DNA of 64,000 bases. Source: Protonemura montana (taxonomy: Eukaryota > Arthropoda > Insecta > Plecoptera > Nemouridae). A program made the position numbers and the translations under genes. Positions 25,442 to 36,971 of this stretch are shown in pieces; position 1 is the stretch's first letter; every line of letters starts with the position of its first letter. The stretch covers positions 10,850,001-10,914,000 of the forward strand of contig OX387606.1 of the NCBI GenBank assembly GCA_947568835.1, in the 5' to 3' direction. The notes under the pieces are model-generated. The model saw only the letters and a list, made by a program, of their open reading frames with translations, had not been told where the DNA came from and did not search any database.

Positions 25442-26098
25442 ATGTCTCTTCGTGATGGATTCAAGATCGTGACAGCAAGAATAGAGGATCGCGACAGGAT
25501 CGAGGTGTACATGAGAAAACATTTCTACAGGTTTGAGCCGATGAACATGTCTCTAGGCATAACTGAAGGTCATCAATGCACAGACCGAGTCTTACCCTTA
25601 GAAAATCTGCACGAGGGTATTTCTTTGATCGCTGTCACCACCACAGACGACGGGCAAGAGCAAATCGTTGGCGTTTGTCTAAACGGGGAAGACACACCTG
25701 AAGACGATTTCGAATTCGAGTTCACCAACGAGTGCGAGAAATTCAAGAAAATAATTTCGTGCGTAATGAAAGTCCACAACGATGCTGACATTTTTCAGAA
25801 AACAGGTGTTAAAAAAGCTTTAGACATTTACATCCTGTCGGTGGATCCTGATTTCAGGCGAAACGGGTTAGGAAGGGCGTTGGTAGAACACACAATATCC
25901 AACGTGGCTAAGGAAAAAGGGTTCCCGTTGGTGACTGTCATGTGTTCGAGCTTCTACACTGCAAAGATAGCGGAGGCATTGAACATGAAGTGTGTGTATA
26001 AATTGAGATATGACGAATATTTGGATAAGGATGGGAGTCCTGTGTTGACACCTCCGAAACCGCACGAGGAAATTAAAGTCTTTACTCTCTCAATTTAA
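25442..26098 (+). CDS. arylalkylamine N-acetyltransferase-like GNAT enzyme, copy 2
   Basis: A 218-residue paralogue of the gene at 24002, same length, strand and layout, with no coding intron. It keeps EPMN (residues 32-35), the acetyl-CoA loop (RRNGLGRA, 139-146), the SFYTAKIAEALNMK helix region (170-183) and the C-terminal YDEYLDKDG and PPKPHE motifs, so both copies look catalytically intact. Differences are scattered and often conservative, most in the middle (residues about 100-130), as expected for a tandem duplication followed by divergence rather than a recent copy or a retrocopy. Because both have an inferred 5'-UTR intron next to the start, duplication included the promoter. A poly(A) signal lies at 26208. 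Substrate and tissue are unknown. Confidence 0.9.
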   Translation: MSLRDGFKIVTARIEDRDRIEVYMRKHFYRFEPMNMSLGITEGHQCTDRVLPLENLHEGISLIAVTTTDDGQEQIVGVCLNGEDTPEDDFEFEFTNECEKFKKIISCVMKVHNDADIFQKTGVKKALDIYILSVDPDFRRNGLGRALVEHTISNVAKEKGFPLVTVMCSSFYTAKIAEALNMKCVYKLRYDEYLDKDGSPVLTPPKPHEEIKVFTLSI

Positions 26099-26207
26099 AT
26101 GAAAGAAGTATTTAGTTTTGTTTTATGCTAGATACTTTACTTGGATCTCGTTTCAAGCTTGGTGTTTTAAAACACTTGATGATTTTTCTACTGCCGCCAG
26201 ATTTTTC

Positions 26208-26213
26208 AATAAA
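26208..26213 (+). terminator. poly(A) signal AATAAA of aaNAT-like copy 2
   Basis: Canonical AATAAA about 110 bases after the stop codon. Confidence 0.65.
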
Positions 26214-29200
26214 ATCACTTTCAAACACTCACAACCTCTTCAAAATGAAGCCAGTCTCCCCCTTCCTGTATATAATCTTCAAAAATACACCGTCTCCAGG
26301 CGCCCACCAACCAATCGACCAATTCCTTTCATTATTTTCATCCCCAACATTCCCCCGCGGAAAAATAAGCCGAAACCCAATCGCATTTCCCCAACTGACT
26401 ATTTTCGCTCGCCCGTGCGAAAAGCAACCCCCGCGCGTGTTAACACCGGATTTACTCTGAAAGAATGCTTATAGTTCAAGACTGTGCGTTATAAGGGCGA
26501 GAATACCATTCGTTTTTCAAGTAGCTACAGCCTTAATGAGCACCCCTATGTTTATTGTCTCCCTCTCTCTAACTACCCGTGGATCGTGCTGGCTTCCTCG
26601 CTCCTGTTCCTGCTCCTGCAGGACTCTCCCAACGCGCGGAGGCTGCATTGGAATTCCTTACGGCACACCTAATCCCCACGTCTACAAAAGCTATATTCTC
26701 GCTTGGAGAAGCTCCAAAGGTTCGTTAAGGAGGGCGCTAGGTCAACCTTAAAAACGTGCTTTAACTTCCACACATACTCGGCGTGAAACGAAAATTGAAC
26801 ACTGGGCATAAAAATTGGAAAAAAAATTCCCTAGAGCACGGTGCCGACGAAGTATTCATGAAGAAAAGATATGCCGTAGGTTGCTTTGTGTGTGTGTGTG
26901 AGCGTGCATGCACGCGGGAAAACGGAAAACGAATAATTTTTGGGGGAAAGTTGTGCCATTCTGATATTCGGTACCAGCCAGCCAGCCAGCCAGCCAGGGT
27001 GGAAATTCGAAGAGTGACCATAAAGGAAAAGCGTTCTGCTAGAATATCGCATTCAAAGAGTCAACTTTTGTGTAATACCAGCAGCAACTTCGCCCGACCG
27101 ATTCGGTACGAATAAAGAACTTCACTTTTTGAGCCTTTCCTCTAGAGACTTGTAGCCGATATATTGCAATTTAAAATATCAGTAACTTGTACAATCTCTG
27201 TCTTTTCAGATACAAGGAGAAAATGGTTAAATAATGCAAGACTCAGATGTAAAAACGTCAGAGTTTTAAACGAAATGTGGTGACGACTTACGTTATCTAG
27301 TGCATTACATGCGGAGCACTATCATTTTAAAGTGACATGTTTCATGCATATACTTCTCTCATTAAAATCTCGTATCATCACACCTATTCCCCATCCCAGA
27401 GCAAAGTGTACCTTAACTTCTGTCCATGCCTATCCAAAGACAATGCCAACCACTATAAATGATTACCAACGTAATTGTAACCACATGCACAATCTCGACT
27501 CGGCGACGAGTGAAGACGCCTCAACAATGCAGCTACCTTAGTCTGTACAAATTCTCGCAAGCTTGCACAGACTCGATTCCTAAAGCGGTGATCGTACGGC
27601 AGTGATTCTGCACTCTCTGCATCATCAACGGACTCTGCCCGCGCGCGCGAGGTCCTTTTGTCTTCTGTCTACCCATTTGCTGACATTGATGGTGTACCGG
27701 AGCATGGCTTTTGTTTCCCGTTGCCGCAGAAGCATCGCTACCACCCTCTAGAGCACCCTCCCACCCACACCCCTACCCCAAAGCATGTGCCACATCACCC
27801 ACAAACTAAGCCAATTGTTATTGTTCGCGTCGTTAATTCGCGTTGTGATTTTAACTACGTCAGCACTCGAATGACGAATATTCTACATCCGTATTAGAGT
27901 GAGCATCGTGTTCACGATTCAAATATTGTGTGTACGCTTGGATATATTTTGTTAAGTTTGCGTTTAGCGTGGTTCATTGTGCAAATTATTGCTGTGTGTT
28001 TTACAATATTGTGTTGAAAATGGCTTAACGATTGAGTGGATCGCTTTTAGTAAGTCGACAGAAAGATGAACATTTTGGAAAGTTAATTCTGGTTACAACA
28101 GAATTGCTGGCTTCATTTGGAAGGGTGCGCCTCCGTCGAGGACCTCAAAGTCTCTTTTGTGTAGTTGTCCACGCTTGTATTCTAAGATTATAATCAAAAC
28201 CCAAAATAGGGCGATACCCAATGCTTTCCTCTCTAAAAAAAAAATAAATAAATAAATATTTTACAGTTGAAAACGACTAGGTAAATATTTTCTCGAAATT
28301 AAAAATCTGCTCAATTCAGTCCTAATGTTTAAAACACCTATTATCAACCATTTATTTGAATGCATCTTTTTTAACACCTGGGCCGGATCGACAAAGCAGA
28401 GTTTAAGCCTAACCCCAATTCATTTGAGGGCACATTTATTATCACCATGGTAACAACCCCTGAAAATCAGGGCACACTGGCTGTGATTGTTTGATCCTAT
28501 TTACACCGAAGGTCAAACTTCAATTCTGATTTGGACATCCAGTTGCTGATGTATATATTTTTTTCTAATCATAACAAATGCACGTCATATTTTCATGTTT
28601 AGACGCACAGTACCTATAAACTTGACGTTACCCATCACAAGCACAAATAGTAACCCCCGTCCCCCAAATACCACATCGCAATCAGTATTTCGACAAAATT
28701 AAGCGATTCTAAAGCGACGATATAATTTTTCATATCTATTTTAGCTCTACGGCGAATCACAACTTTCACCCGCGACTGTACCCGTGTGCACACCGTGATT
28801 ATAATCCCCCCCCCCCCCCCCCCACCAACCCGTCACCACCCACCCCGGCTTTATAAATAGGATAAATCGTGTCAATTCGTCAATTGAACCTGAATAGGCC
28901 CAGCGTTGTGTGTAACACAATTACGTCGACTGAAAGAGCGTGCCATAAATCACGGTCGTGGCGTCGGCGTCGCGACGCTGGTTCCCAGCTATTATTGTTA
29001 TTACGTGCATCAGCATTATTGTGCAGGGTCCAAGTATTTTGCCCGGCGTGGACGCAACCCGATGAAGACGGCCGACCAGAGAAATCAACGCTTCATTGAA
29101 AAGCAATTTGCTTGGCACCGAACAAAAGCGTTTCAATTATAATTTGCATCGGAACATTCGTGGGGCGACGGAGATGATTCATTTCTTTGACTGAAACACG

Positions 29201-31120
29201 CCGTTTCTTTTGACGTTGTCGCTGTGGATTTTATCTTTGATGAAACCACATGCTTAATTTTATTCCAATGTCGCCGCGAGATGAAAAGAAAACAGCGTCG
29301 AACGGGGAAGTTTTGGCGGTGTTGTAATTGAAATGGAAGAGTGATACATTTGCTATTGCTGGCGACAAAAGTGTAAGAGGGGCTGCGTGGCGTTGAGCCT
29401 GATCCGTCAAAACGTGGCAGTGTGTGCTGGATTGTTGTGGCTTGAGCGCTGTAAGCTTTCTATAAGGGCGCCCCAAATGAGTGTTAGTAGAGATTTATTT
29501 TAAACTGTAATCCCGACTTAGTAGCCACTGGAGCAAGCTGCGAGATGGGACCATCATATGAAAATGGTGATTACCATAAGGGATGGGATAGAGGGAAGTG
29601 AGAGAGATTTTGTATGTATATCTTTTCTTTTCTTTGGAGAGCTGTTAATATGCTCATCAGGGAGGTATAAGGAGAGCTTTGATTTAATTTCGCATCGACG
29701 CAGAGACGGCCGAGGGGAGTACCGTGAATGGATAATGAGTAGATGAAGAGAATAAGTAAGGTCTGGTGCTCGAGAGATAGAGATGGAAAAAAAGAGAGAT
29801 GGGCAGAGGTAGAAGAGAGGGATGGTGCACAAGAATAACTGATTGACTTGCAGATATTTTTTTTTGTTTCAAGACGAAATCAAAGGGAGATTTGCATTTT
29901 TTAAAGTAGGAAAAGCGATTGGAAGATATATAAATAATTCTGGCAAGCAAGCGAAAGACTTTGCTTATTGATCGAAAGAATCACATTGGTCTTTCAGTCG
30001 ACGTCGCAAATGCAGTATTTGCATCGACTTTAGATTTCGCAATTAGTTGAGGGAAAAAAATCACCATATATACCTCGAATTGCGCTGGTAAAGGTGTTCC
30101 TCTTACGCGGCCTCGTAAAGCGCGTTCGTTCCATTAAAATACCTAGACGCTTTCACTCACCACGCTCTGCTCTGCGTTTTGAGAAGTCAACATGCATTTT
30201 ATAATACGCAAACTCCCCACGAATTCAGCAATATCTCATCTCATAACTCACCGCGACGTCGCGCTCTCGTTTGCCAGACATAGAGCTCTAATTTGGGTTA
30301 TGTTTGCCCCATCTTCCCGCTTCTCGGTTCTCATTACCAGATATGAATTCTTGCAAAACGCGGCGAATTGTTAGCTTCGTAGGAGACACCCCCACCCTCT
30401 CTGCCATGGGAGACATCTAATGTAATAATAAGAAATAGTTCTCATCATGGAGAAGACATTGTGTTTACTTGCACCACCCACCCATTCAGTTGTGTCTAAA
30501 TAAATGTGTCGTTTGACGTTACCCCACGCTCCTTGGTTCCGGCTTTGCCCGCTCGACGCGACGGCGCCAGGCGTCAGATAGCGCCTATGCCTCGAGTCTC
30601 TGAGCTCAGACATTATCCGAAAGGCTACCCTAGAGAATCTAGACCGCATCGCATTAATATATTCCTATACTTGGCACACAAAGGCCACATAAATTACATG
30701 AAAAGTGAAGTCTTAATTGCAAGACAGGGTTGTTCGTTATGCTTATGCAATCCGTCTGAAGTTGACTGATGTAGGTTACACACACTTAGTTGTCTTTGAA
30801 TTATAAATAGTCAGTTTTGCGGTAAACTTGGAAAGTATAGCGATGAAAACAAGGCGATGTTCAATTCAAGACCTCTGTCCCGTGAGTCGGCGGTTTTGAT
30901 TACACATGCTCTGGCTAGAAAATGTGTTGTCAGCGCCGCAAAGGTTGTGGAAATGTCAATTCGCCGAGTTCCGTTTCGTCACTGAACGCCTTCCCCACGG
31001 CCCCTGCCCCTCGCGGCATTGTCAGCCCCCGGCGCGGTTTGATGAGCTCCTTTCCGCCGACGCTTAATAATATCGCTTTGGAGGCATTTTTGTCGACGTG
31101 CGTCTTTTCATCCCGAGGCG
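26214..31120. other. no supported gene; non-coding DNA
   Basis: No exon can be defended. Contents include a (GCCA)n microsatellite near 26977-26998, a C18 run at 28806-28823, and a purine-rich stretch at about 29570-29830 that yields spurious Ser/Pro-rich frames on the minus strand. Short frames of 60-118 codons have no domains. Confidence 0.55.
28806..28823. repeat. homopolymer C18
   Basis: Eighteen consecutive C followed by further C-rich DNA (ACCAACCC-type) up to about 28850. A potential i-motif/G-quadruplex site; length uncertain in assembly. Confidence 0.8.
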
Positions 31121-31154
31121 TAAGGGGGAGGGGGAGGGGGGGGGGGGGGGGAGA

Positions 31155-31188
<34 letters not shown>
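31121..31188 (+). repeat. long poly(G)/GGGGA tract
   Basis: About 68 bases almost entirely of G with a few A (GGGGGA units, then GAGAGA, then about 33 G in a row). It is the most extreme homopurine tract in the window and very likely forms a G-quadruplex. It may mark a polymerase-slippage site or an assembly artefact. Confidence 0.85.
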
Positions 31189-31439
31189 CTCTACAAAAAC
31201 CGCTCAAAAGAGACTAAAAATACTTGAAAAATATGTTCCGAAATGGATGATGAGCACGTTGCTTTTGCCAACATGTTTAAAAAAGACGTTAAAAGGCATT
31301 TAACTGTAAGAACCACGCTGCTGCTTAAGGAAGAATGATGGCCTCCTATTGTCGTCCAGTTAGCCAATCTTCACTATAGAATAACACAAAAAAAAAGCCA
31401 AAAGACACTTTTTTCTTTCCCAACCCCTTAGGTTCGTAT

Positions 31440-31860
31440 TCTTCGGGAAACGACAAAACGCCAGGTTGTCGGGTAACCATGGTAACGCGCTCCTCGAAGC
31501 AGACAACTGTTGGAGCCGTCAAGAGCGCCACGACGCCCGGCAACGCCTTGCGTCACGACGCCGTTGGCTCGCCTCCAGAAACTTGTGCAACGTCGAACGA
31601 ACAACAGGACGCTACGTCGAGCCAAGGAAGAGCCCCGACGCTTTCCATGCGACGCCGTGTGGCGCTATGGGGAGGGGGAGGGGTTGGGGGGAGGTCGACG
31701 GAGACGTCGCCCGATGGCAACAAGTTGATCTATGACTCGGCCAACTTTGCGTCGACAACTTGGAGTTCTGGTTTTGCGGACATCGCACGGCGCGGCACTG
31801 AGCAAGAGCGAGTTCAAAAAGCACCCCCATCCCCACGTCGCAACCACCGCTAGAAGGTCT
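31440..31860. promoter_or_regulatory. CpG-rich block with RFX X-box palindrome
   Basis: A CpG-dense stretch rich in GACG/CGTC words. It contains GTAACCATGGTAAC at 31473-31486, a full match to the RFX X-box form (GTNRCC, spacer, RGYAAC). Three overlapping frames of 72-124 codons in this block reflect base composition only. Whether it is a promoter is unknown; no exon with a clear product lies beside it. Confidence 0.25.
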
Positions 31861-34800
31861 TAGCAGATGACAACAGAACACAACAGTTGTGCGGTAAAGT
31901 TGGTAGCTCCAACCGGGGTCTCTAATTGCGCGCGCAGGTGCACGTGATTGGCGCAAATGTTGCAAATGTCGCAAAATGTCGCGCCGAGTTAATACTGCAG
32001 CGAAACAACTTTCAAGAGTAAACAAAGTCGAAGAAAAGTCGATCGTTATCGCGCATAGCTAGGTGTAAGGCGAAGGTTTCTTTACAAAAACGTAATATTA
32101 GCTCAGTCTTTCCATTAGTTTGCATCTTTATATTCTATTTCTTGAAGACTTGATGTATTCATCAAACTCAAATAGCCTTCGAAAATTAGCTCCCGCATAC
32201 TATATACCGTCAAAGCCTGCATATTTAGTGTGAAATTACGCAAAGCCCCTTAAAGTGCCAAAGGCTTTGCGAGGGAAACGAAACGTGAGGCATACCTTAA
32301 CAATAATTGCATTAGTAACAATGAAGATTTCACTATCCACAGTATCTCAATCAGGGAACTCTGCCGCCGCTCCCGTCTGCGCTGCTTGCCTGGCTGGCGT
32401 GCGTATCAAGCCCGAGCTATTGAATATTTTAGCAATTCGACGCCAACTGCCTCTCCTTACGCATGCCGTCGGTCTCTCTTCGTCTCACGCAGTTTCCTAT
32501 GGGACTTCTCTTGATTTCGTTCATATCGTACTCTCTTCTCGTTACCTTATCTGACAACACGAATTTGCATCCCAAACACAGTCTCCTCCAGAAAATGAAA
32601 GACGAAACAAGAGTGAAGGGGTATTAGGGTAAATGTGCACTATAAAAAACATTAAAAGAGATGGAGAAAGTAGGTATATAGAGAAACGTGATAAAGTAGT
32701 GGGAGCAGATAAAGAGTTGATGAGAGTGCGGGCCTCCAGTAAATACCAGAGGCTTAGATGTAAGGAAGCATGGGAAATGGAGAGCTGGAAGAAAGAAATT
32801 TAGATGCAGAAGAAAGATTGCACGAGATCTTGATAAGCTTTGGCGGGGGACATGCAGCCCATGCGGGCAAGGCGAGGCAAGACGAAAGACCGCTCCACGT
32901 TTTTGTCGCAACCGTGGACCGAGGGCTAGGAGGGTGGCTGTTGATTCCAAAGGATACATTTCATGAAACTTTCTGCAAATAGCAATCACACTAAAAGAGG
33001 TCGGCTAATTACCCCCCTTCCCCTCTCAATTTCATCCCCTATGAAGCGCCCAGTCGGATCCTCCCGAAATATAAATCAAGACAGATATCCATATTCTCCG
33101 ATCTGAAAAAGACTTCAAAGCATCCCTTACAGAAAACCCTCATAAATTTGGCGCCCCTTGCAAATTCATGCAACGCGGAGCCATAAGCATAACTTGATTA
33201 AGTGCGACTAATTCTTTCGTTAGCATTGCACATCAATTCTAATCACTGCTAACTGAGCAAAAATGTGACATGGGACTCTTTCACCCGCGCGTAATGGTGA
33301 CCGATCGCTCCAACCAAGCACCAGGGTGCGGGCCCGGACCGACCCCTTTACGCGATATTTATTTTGGCAGTCATTCATAATCTTCGCAGAGAAATCACGT
33401 CCACACAGAGAAGGATAATCGAATTGTGTTGTCTTTCATGTTGGACCGGCTGAGGCCCGATCAATTCCAACTGTGAAATCGATAATTCTCGATCGCGTTT
33501 CGCTACCCTAAAAGCTTTTGGTGCTTTTCATTACAGGCGGAGATGAAAGAATCAAAAAATATACAAACGATACACCCTCCAACAAAAAAAAAAAAAACTT
33601 TCACTTAGTATAATTAATTTTTTTTTCTGTTCTTGATTTAGCGCTAGAGGTCTACTGTGATAAAAAAAAATTGAGTACCTATGCTCTGTCTTGTGGGTTT
33701 ACGTATGTACTTCAGTAATAGCTTTTCGCATTTTCGTCTACCCAAGGAATTTACTACCACCCGACCTGTAGCGTGTAGCGGGGTGCACGGGAGACGAGAG
33801 AAAATAATGGTGGAAGTGAGTAAAGAATTGCAGAGAACGCTTTCTCCGTTTTCTGCTCTAAGCTCGTTTTTTTTTTGCACGATCCCCCAGGATCTCTCAA
33901 TAACCCTACACACTCGATAAATTCCCGCGCCTCGCAATCTAGCCTGGACCAATCTTGACGAGCAGGAAACGATATAAAAACTAACGTTTCCAATTGTATG
34001 CGTGTGTGTGTGTGTGTGTGTGCGCAGGGAACTTTTGAATGAAGCCTACGTGCGCGGCTATTATGTGCCTTACAACGGGCGATAACTTGACTTTCCCGGG
34101 CCAACGGGGCCAAGGAAAAGTTGAAACTCTTGCATGCACGGCCGACGCCGACGCCGGTACGGAGAAGGATCGAGAATCGCTGACTTTTGCAACTGTTTTA
34201 ATTCACCGCGGCAGGGAACTGTCACCGACACGGCCTCGCCGAAAGAAATGTCGCCGACGCGTAAAGCGACGCGGGCGGCGACTCTTTAAATCATCAACGC
34301 ACCCCCCGCCACCCCCCCTCCCTCCGGGTGCCCCCCCCCCGGAAAACTCGAGCCCCCCGGAAAAGTGGCGTGGAAACCCGAGGCAGACACGGCCGAGAGC
34401 GAGAGAAAGAGCGCGACGGAGAAACTCGCGGCACTAATTGTCTGCAGTTCGTGCGTAAAATCCTAAAATGGATTAGGAATAACACACACAAGAAAAGTTT
34501 GCTAATTTGTTTAAAAACTTTTCAATGGTGCCACCGTGGAAGTAAAACGCAGCACATAATCTCCGTGCTGCTTAAACAAATTGGTAAAATGAAAAAAAGT
34601 GGTATATATAGGTGTGTCCTGTTTTTTTTTCCTGTGTCGTTTCTGTCGTGCGAATGAAAAATTAACGACAGATTAAAACCGGAACCGAGCAACTTCAAGT
34701 ACATTTAATTTAAATATAATATATGTCAGTATAAGAGGATGAGATTTTCGGGAGGACAGGTCGTGAATGCTAGGTTCCCATGTCCGGACGCAGGCTGAAA

Positions 34801-36538
34801 ATGGTCTGTCTGTCAGATTGGGTGGGGTTGGGGGGGGGGGGGGATTAAGCAAGGGATGAAACATCGGCGCTAAACAAGACAAATTGCCAACTGCGAGGTC
34901 ATCCCTTCGTTATAACCCGTCGCGTTAGCAACAGAAGTCAAGGGTAGACATCAGCGGTGGAGGGAGAGGGTTGGGGGGGAGCACATGGCGCTGATAGATT
35001 GCATGCCTCATTCGATTTAATAACGTGCTAGGATATTCAATACAATACCGAGAAAACTGTAGCAACCAACTTGAAATACATTTTCCGAACAGTTATCGCG
35101 TTCAGGATGTTCTATTCCGGAAAATAGCTGGCTGGATGGTAACGATGAAAATCTAATCAAATTTATTTTAACTACTGTAAGCAGCTTGATTATACGATTG
35201 AAAACGCTGTGATTTCAAACGTGGAATGTCGTGAACATCGAAATAAACACGCTCCCCTATAACCTAAATGTTTCGGGAAGAATTCCATGATGTCCAGACA
35301 CCAGACGCATGAAAATGAAATGTGACGACCATGATTTTTCAAGTATGGCGATCAAGTTTTCTGCAAACGCGATCAAAAAGAAATGAACTGGCACTGAACG
35401 GGGCCCCCGTTCACAATTTCGACGAAAAAAAAAACACGCACTTTTCCAGCCAAGCACCGAGAAAAGTTGCACGCGCGCCGTGCAATAGAAATTGAACTGT
35501 CGTTTGTACCCGAATTTTATCTGCAAACAGTCAGAGGGGCAATGGAATCCATTTGCCCAGAGACGACAACATAAAAATATAACAACTTTTAAAGATGTCT
35601 AGATGTATTTTTCTTATTCGTATGCTACACTAGCTCCAATTCTACTGTTGCATCTCCCCTTTATTACAAATTCCCTCGGTTCACCCCTTCCCCACCCATT
35701 TCCCACCCCCCAGTTCCATTCCAGCACGCGTCCCTAGCTCTCTCTCTACCGACGCCGCCGACGCCACCGACGCTATATAGCTCGTTATAAACCCTCTGTA
35801 TGGACGGCGGCCGCAGCGCCGCGACGCCACAACACAAACGCTATCAAGAATAACAATTTAAATGTGGGCTGCCTCCGACTAGCAATCTCTATGAAAACGG
35901 TTATAACGGTCCCCTAGTTGAGCGTCCATATCAACCCTATATATATGAGCCGTCTATGTACAGGGTAGGCTGCATATCACGCAGCAATAACCGAGCTCAT
36001 TTCCTCGTGGCGCCTAATTGAAAGAAGCGTCGGGACGCCACCGACGCCTGATATTGCGATAATATTGATGCGCGCCAGCGATAGCATTGCATTGCATGCG
36101 ATTGGGAGGGTCCTATTACTACGTGATTCGATCTTTTGTTTCGTATTGTTCGACAATAAAATGTGGAATGTGCTTTGCAGAAAAAAATACTTGAGAGTTT
36201 TGTCTTGTAAATACATAAAATGTTAGAATGTTTGTCCTAGACGTGGGGTACTTAATTTGAGATGAAGGCAGAACTTTGTCATGATTTGATACATTCTGTA
36301 TGACTTGAAAAACTCAAAATCAATAAATCGCTTAAAATAAAGATAGTAAATGTAATTATTTGATTTTATTTGAAACCCAAAATTCTGGAATTTAAAATTA
36401 TGATAAATCCAAAATCCGAAAGCGGCGCTTAGATAGTCGGAAACCAATTAAATAAATCCGGTAAATTGCACAGTAAATCCTTTCATATGGGTGCACTAAA
36501 ACCCATGCGGCGATGCAAATGCATCGTTGAGATTTGTG
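31861..36538. other. no supported gene; non-coding DNA
   Basis: Contains a GT dinucleotide run at about 34000-34023, G14 at 34830-34843 and GCCGACGCC-type repeats near 34140-34156 and 35748-35774. Frames are short and compositionally random. No splice-supported exon was found. Confidence 0.55.
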
Positions 36539-36583
36539 CACACGGCAGACGGTCACACGGTAGACTCTCACACGGCAGACGGA
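36539..36583. repeat. three tandem 15-bp units
   Basis: Three 15-bp copies beginning CACACGG(C/T)AGAC, with a partial fourth (CACGGG). They lie about 230 bases before the large inverted repeat. Confidence 0.75.
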
Positions 36584-36808
36584 CACGGGAGAGTGTCTGG
36601 AAATCTCGCCTCGGCAGCGCTGCTAAATCAGGCTCAGTCTGCGAACCAGGACGAAGAGGCCGTCGCCTTACGACGTCGTCCTGGGATAGCGCGCCTTGGA
36701 GGCGTGCTCGACAGAGATACGAGCCCTGAAGGTGGACAGTGGCGGACGGATGGTGATCAAGTGCAATCAAAACTGCAACTCACGGTGAGACAAGAAAGGA
36801 TTTATTCT

Positions 36809-36971
36809 CTGAGCGAAAAATGTATTCTTATGTTGCCACATAAGCGTATATAGGAATCGTATTTAGGAATACGCGTACAGATTTTATATAGGGAACCGTA
36901 TGTACGCGTATTCCTAAATACGATTCCTATAAACGCTTATGTGGCAACATAAGAATAAATTTGTCGCTCAG
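36809..36971. repeat. near-perfect inverted repeat, 70-bp arms
   Basis: The left arm (36809-36878) and right arm (36902-36971) are reverse complements with three mismatches in 70 positions and a 23-base AT-rich loop. The transcript would fold into one long stable hairpin. The arms contain GTACGCGTATTCC and TTGCCACATAAGCG. Candidates are a foldback MITE-like element, a hairpin-RNA (esiRNA-type) source or a very recent inverted duplication. I could not define target-site duplications with confidence. It is too long and too perfect for a typical animal microRNA precursor. Confidence 0.85.
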
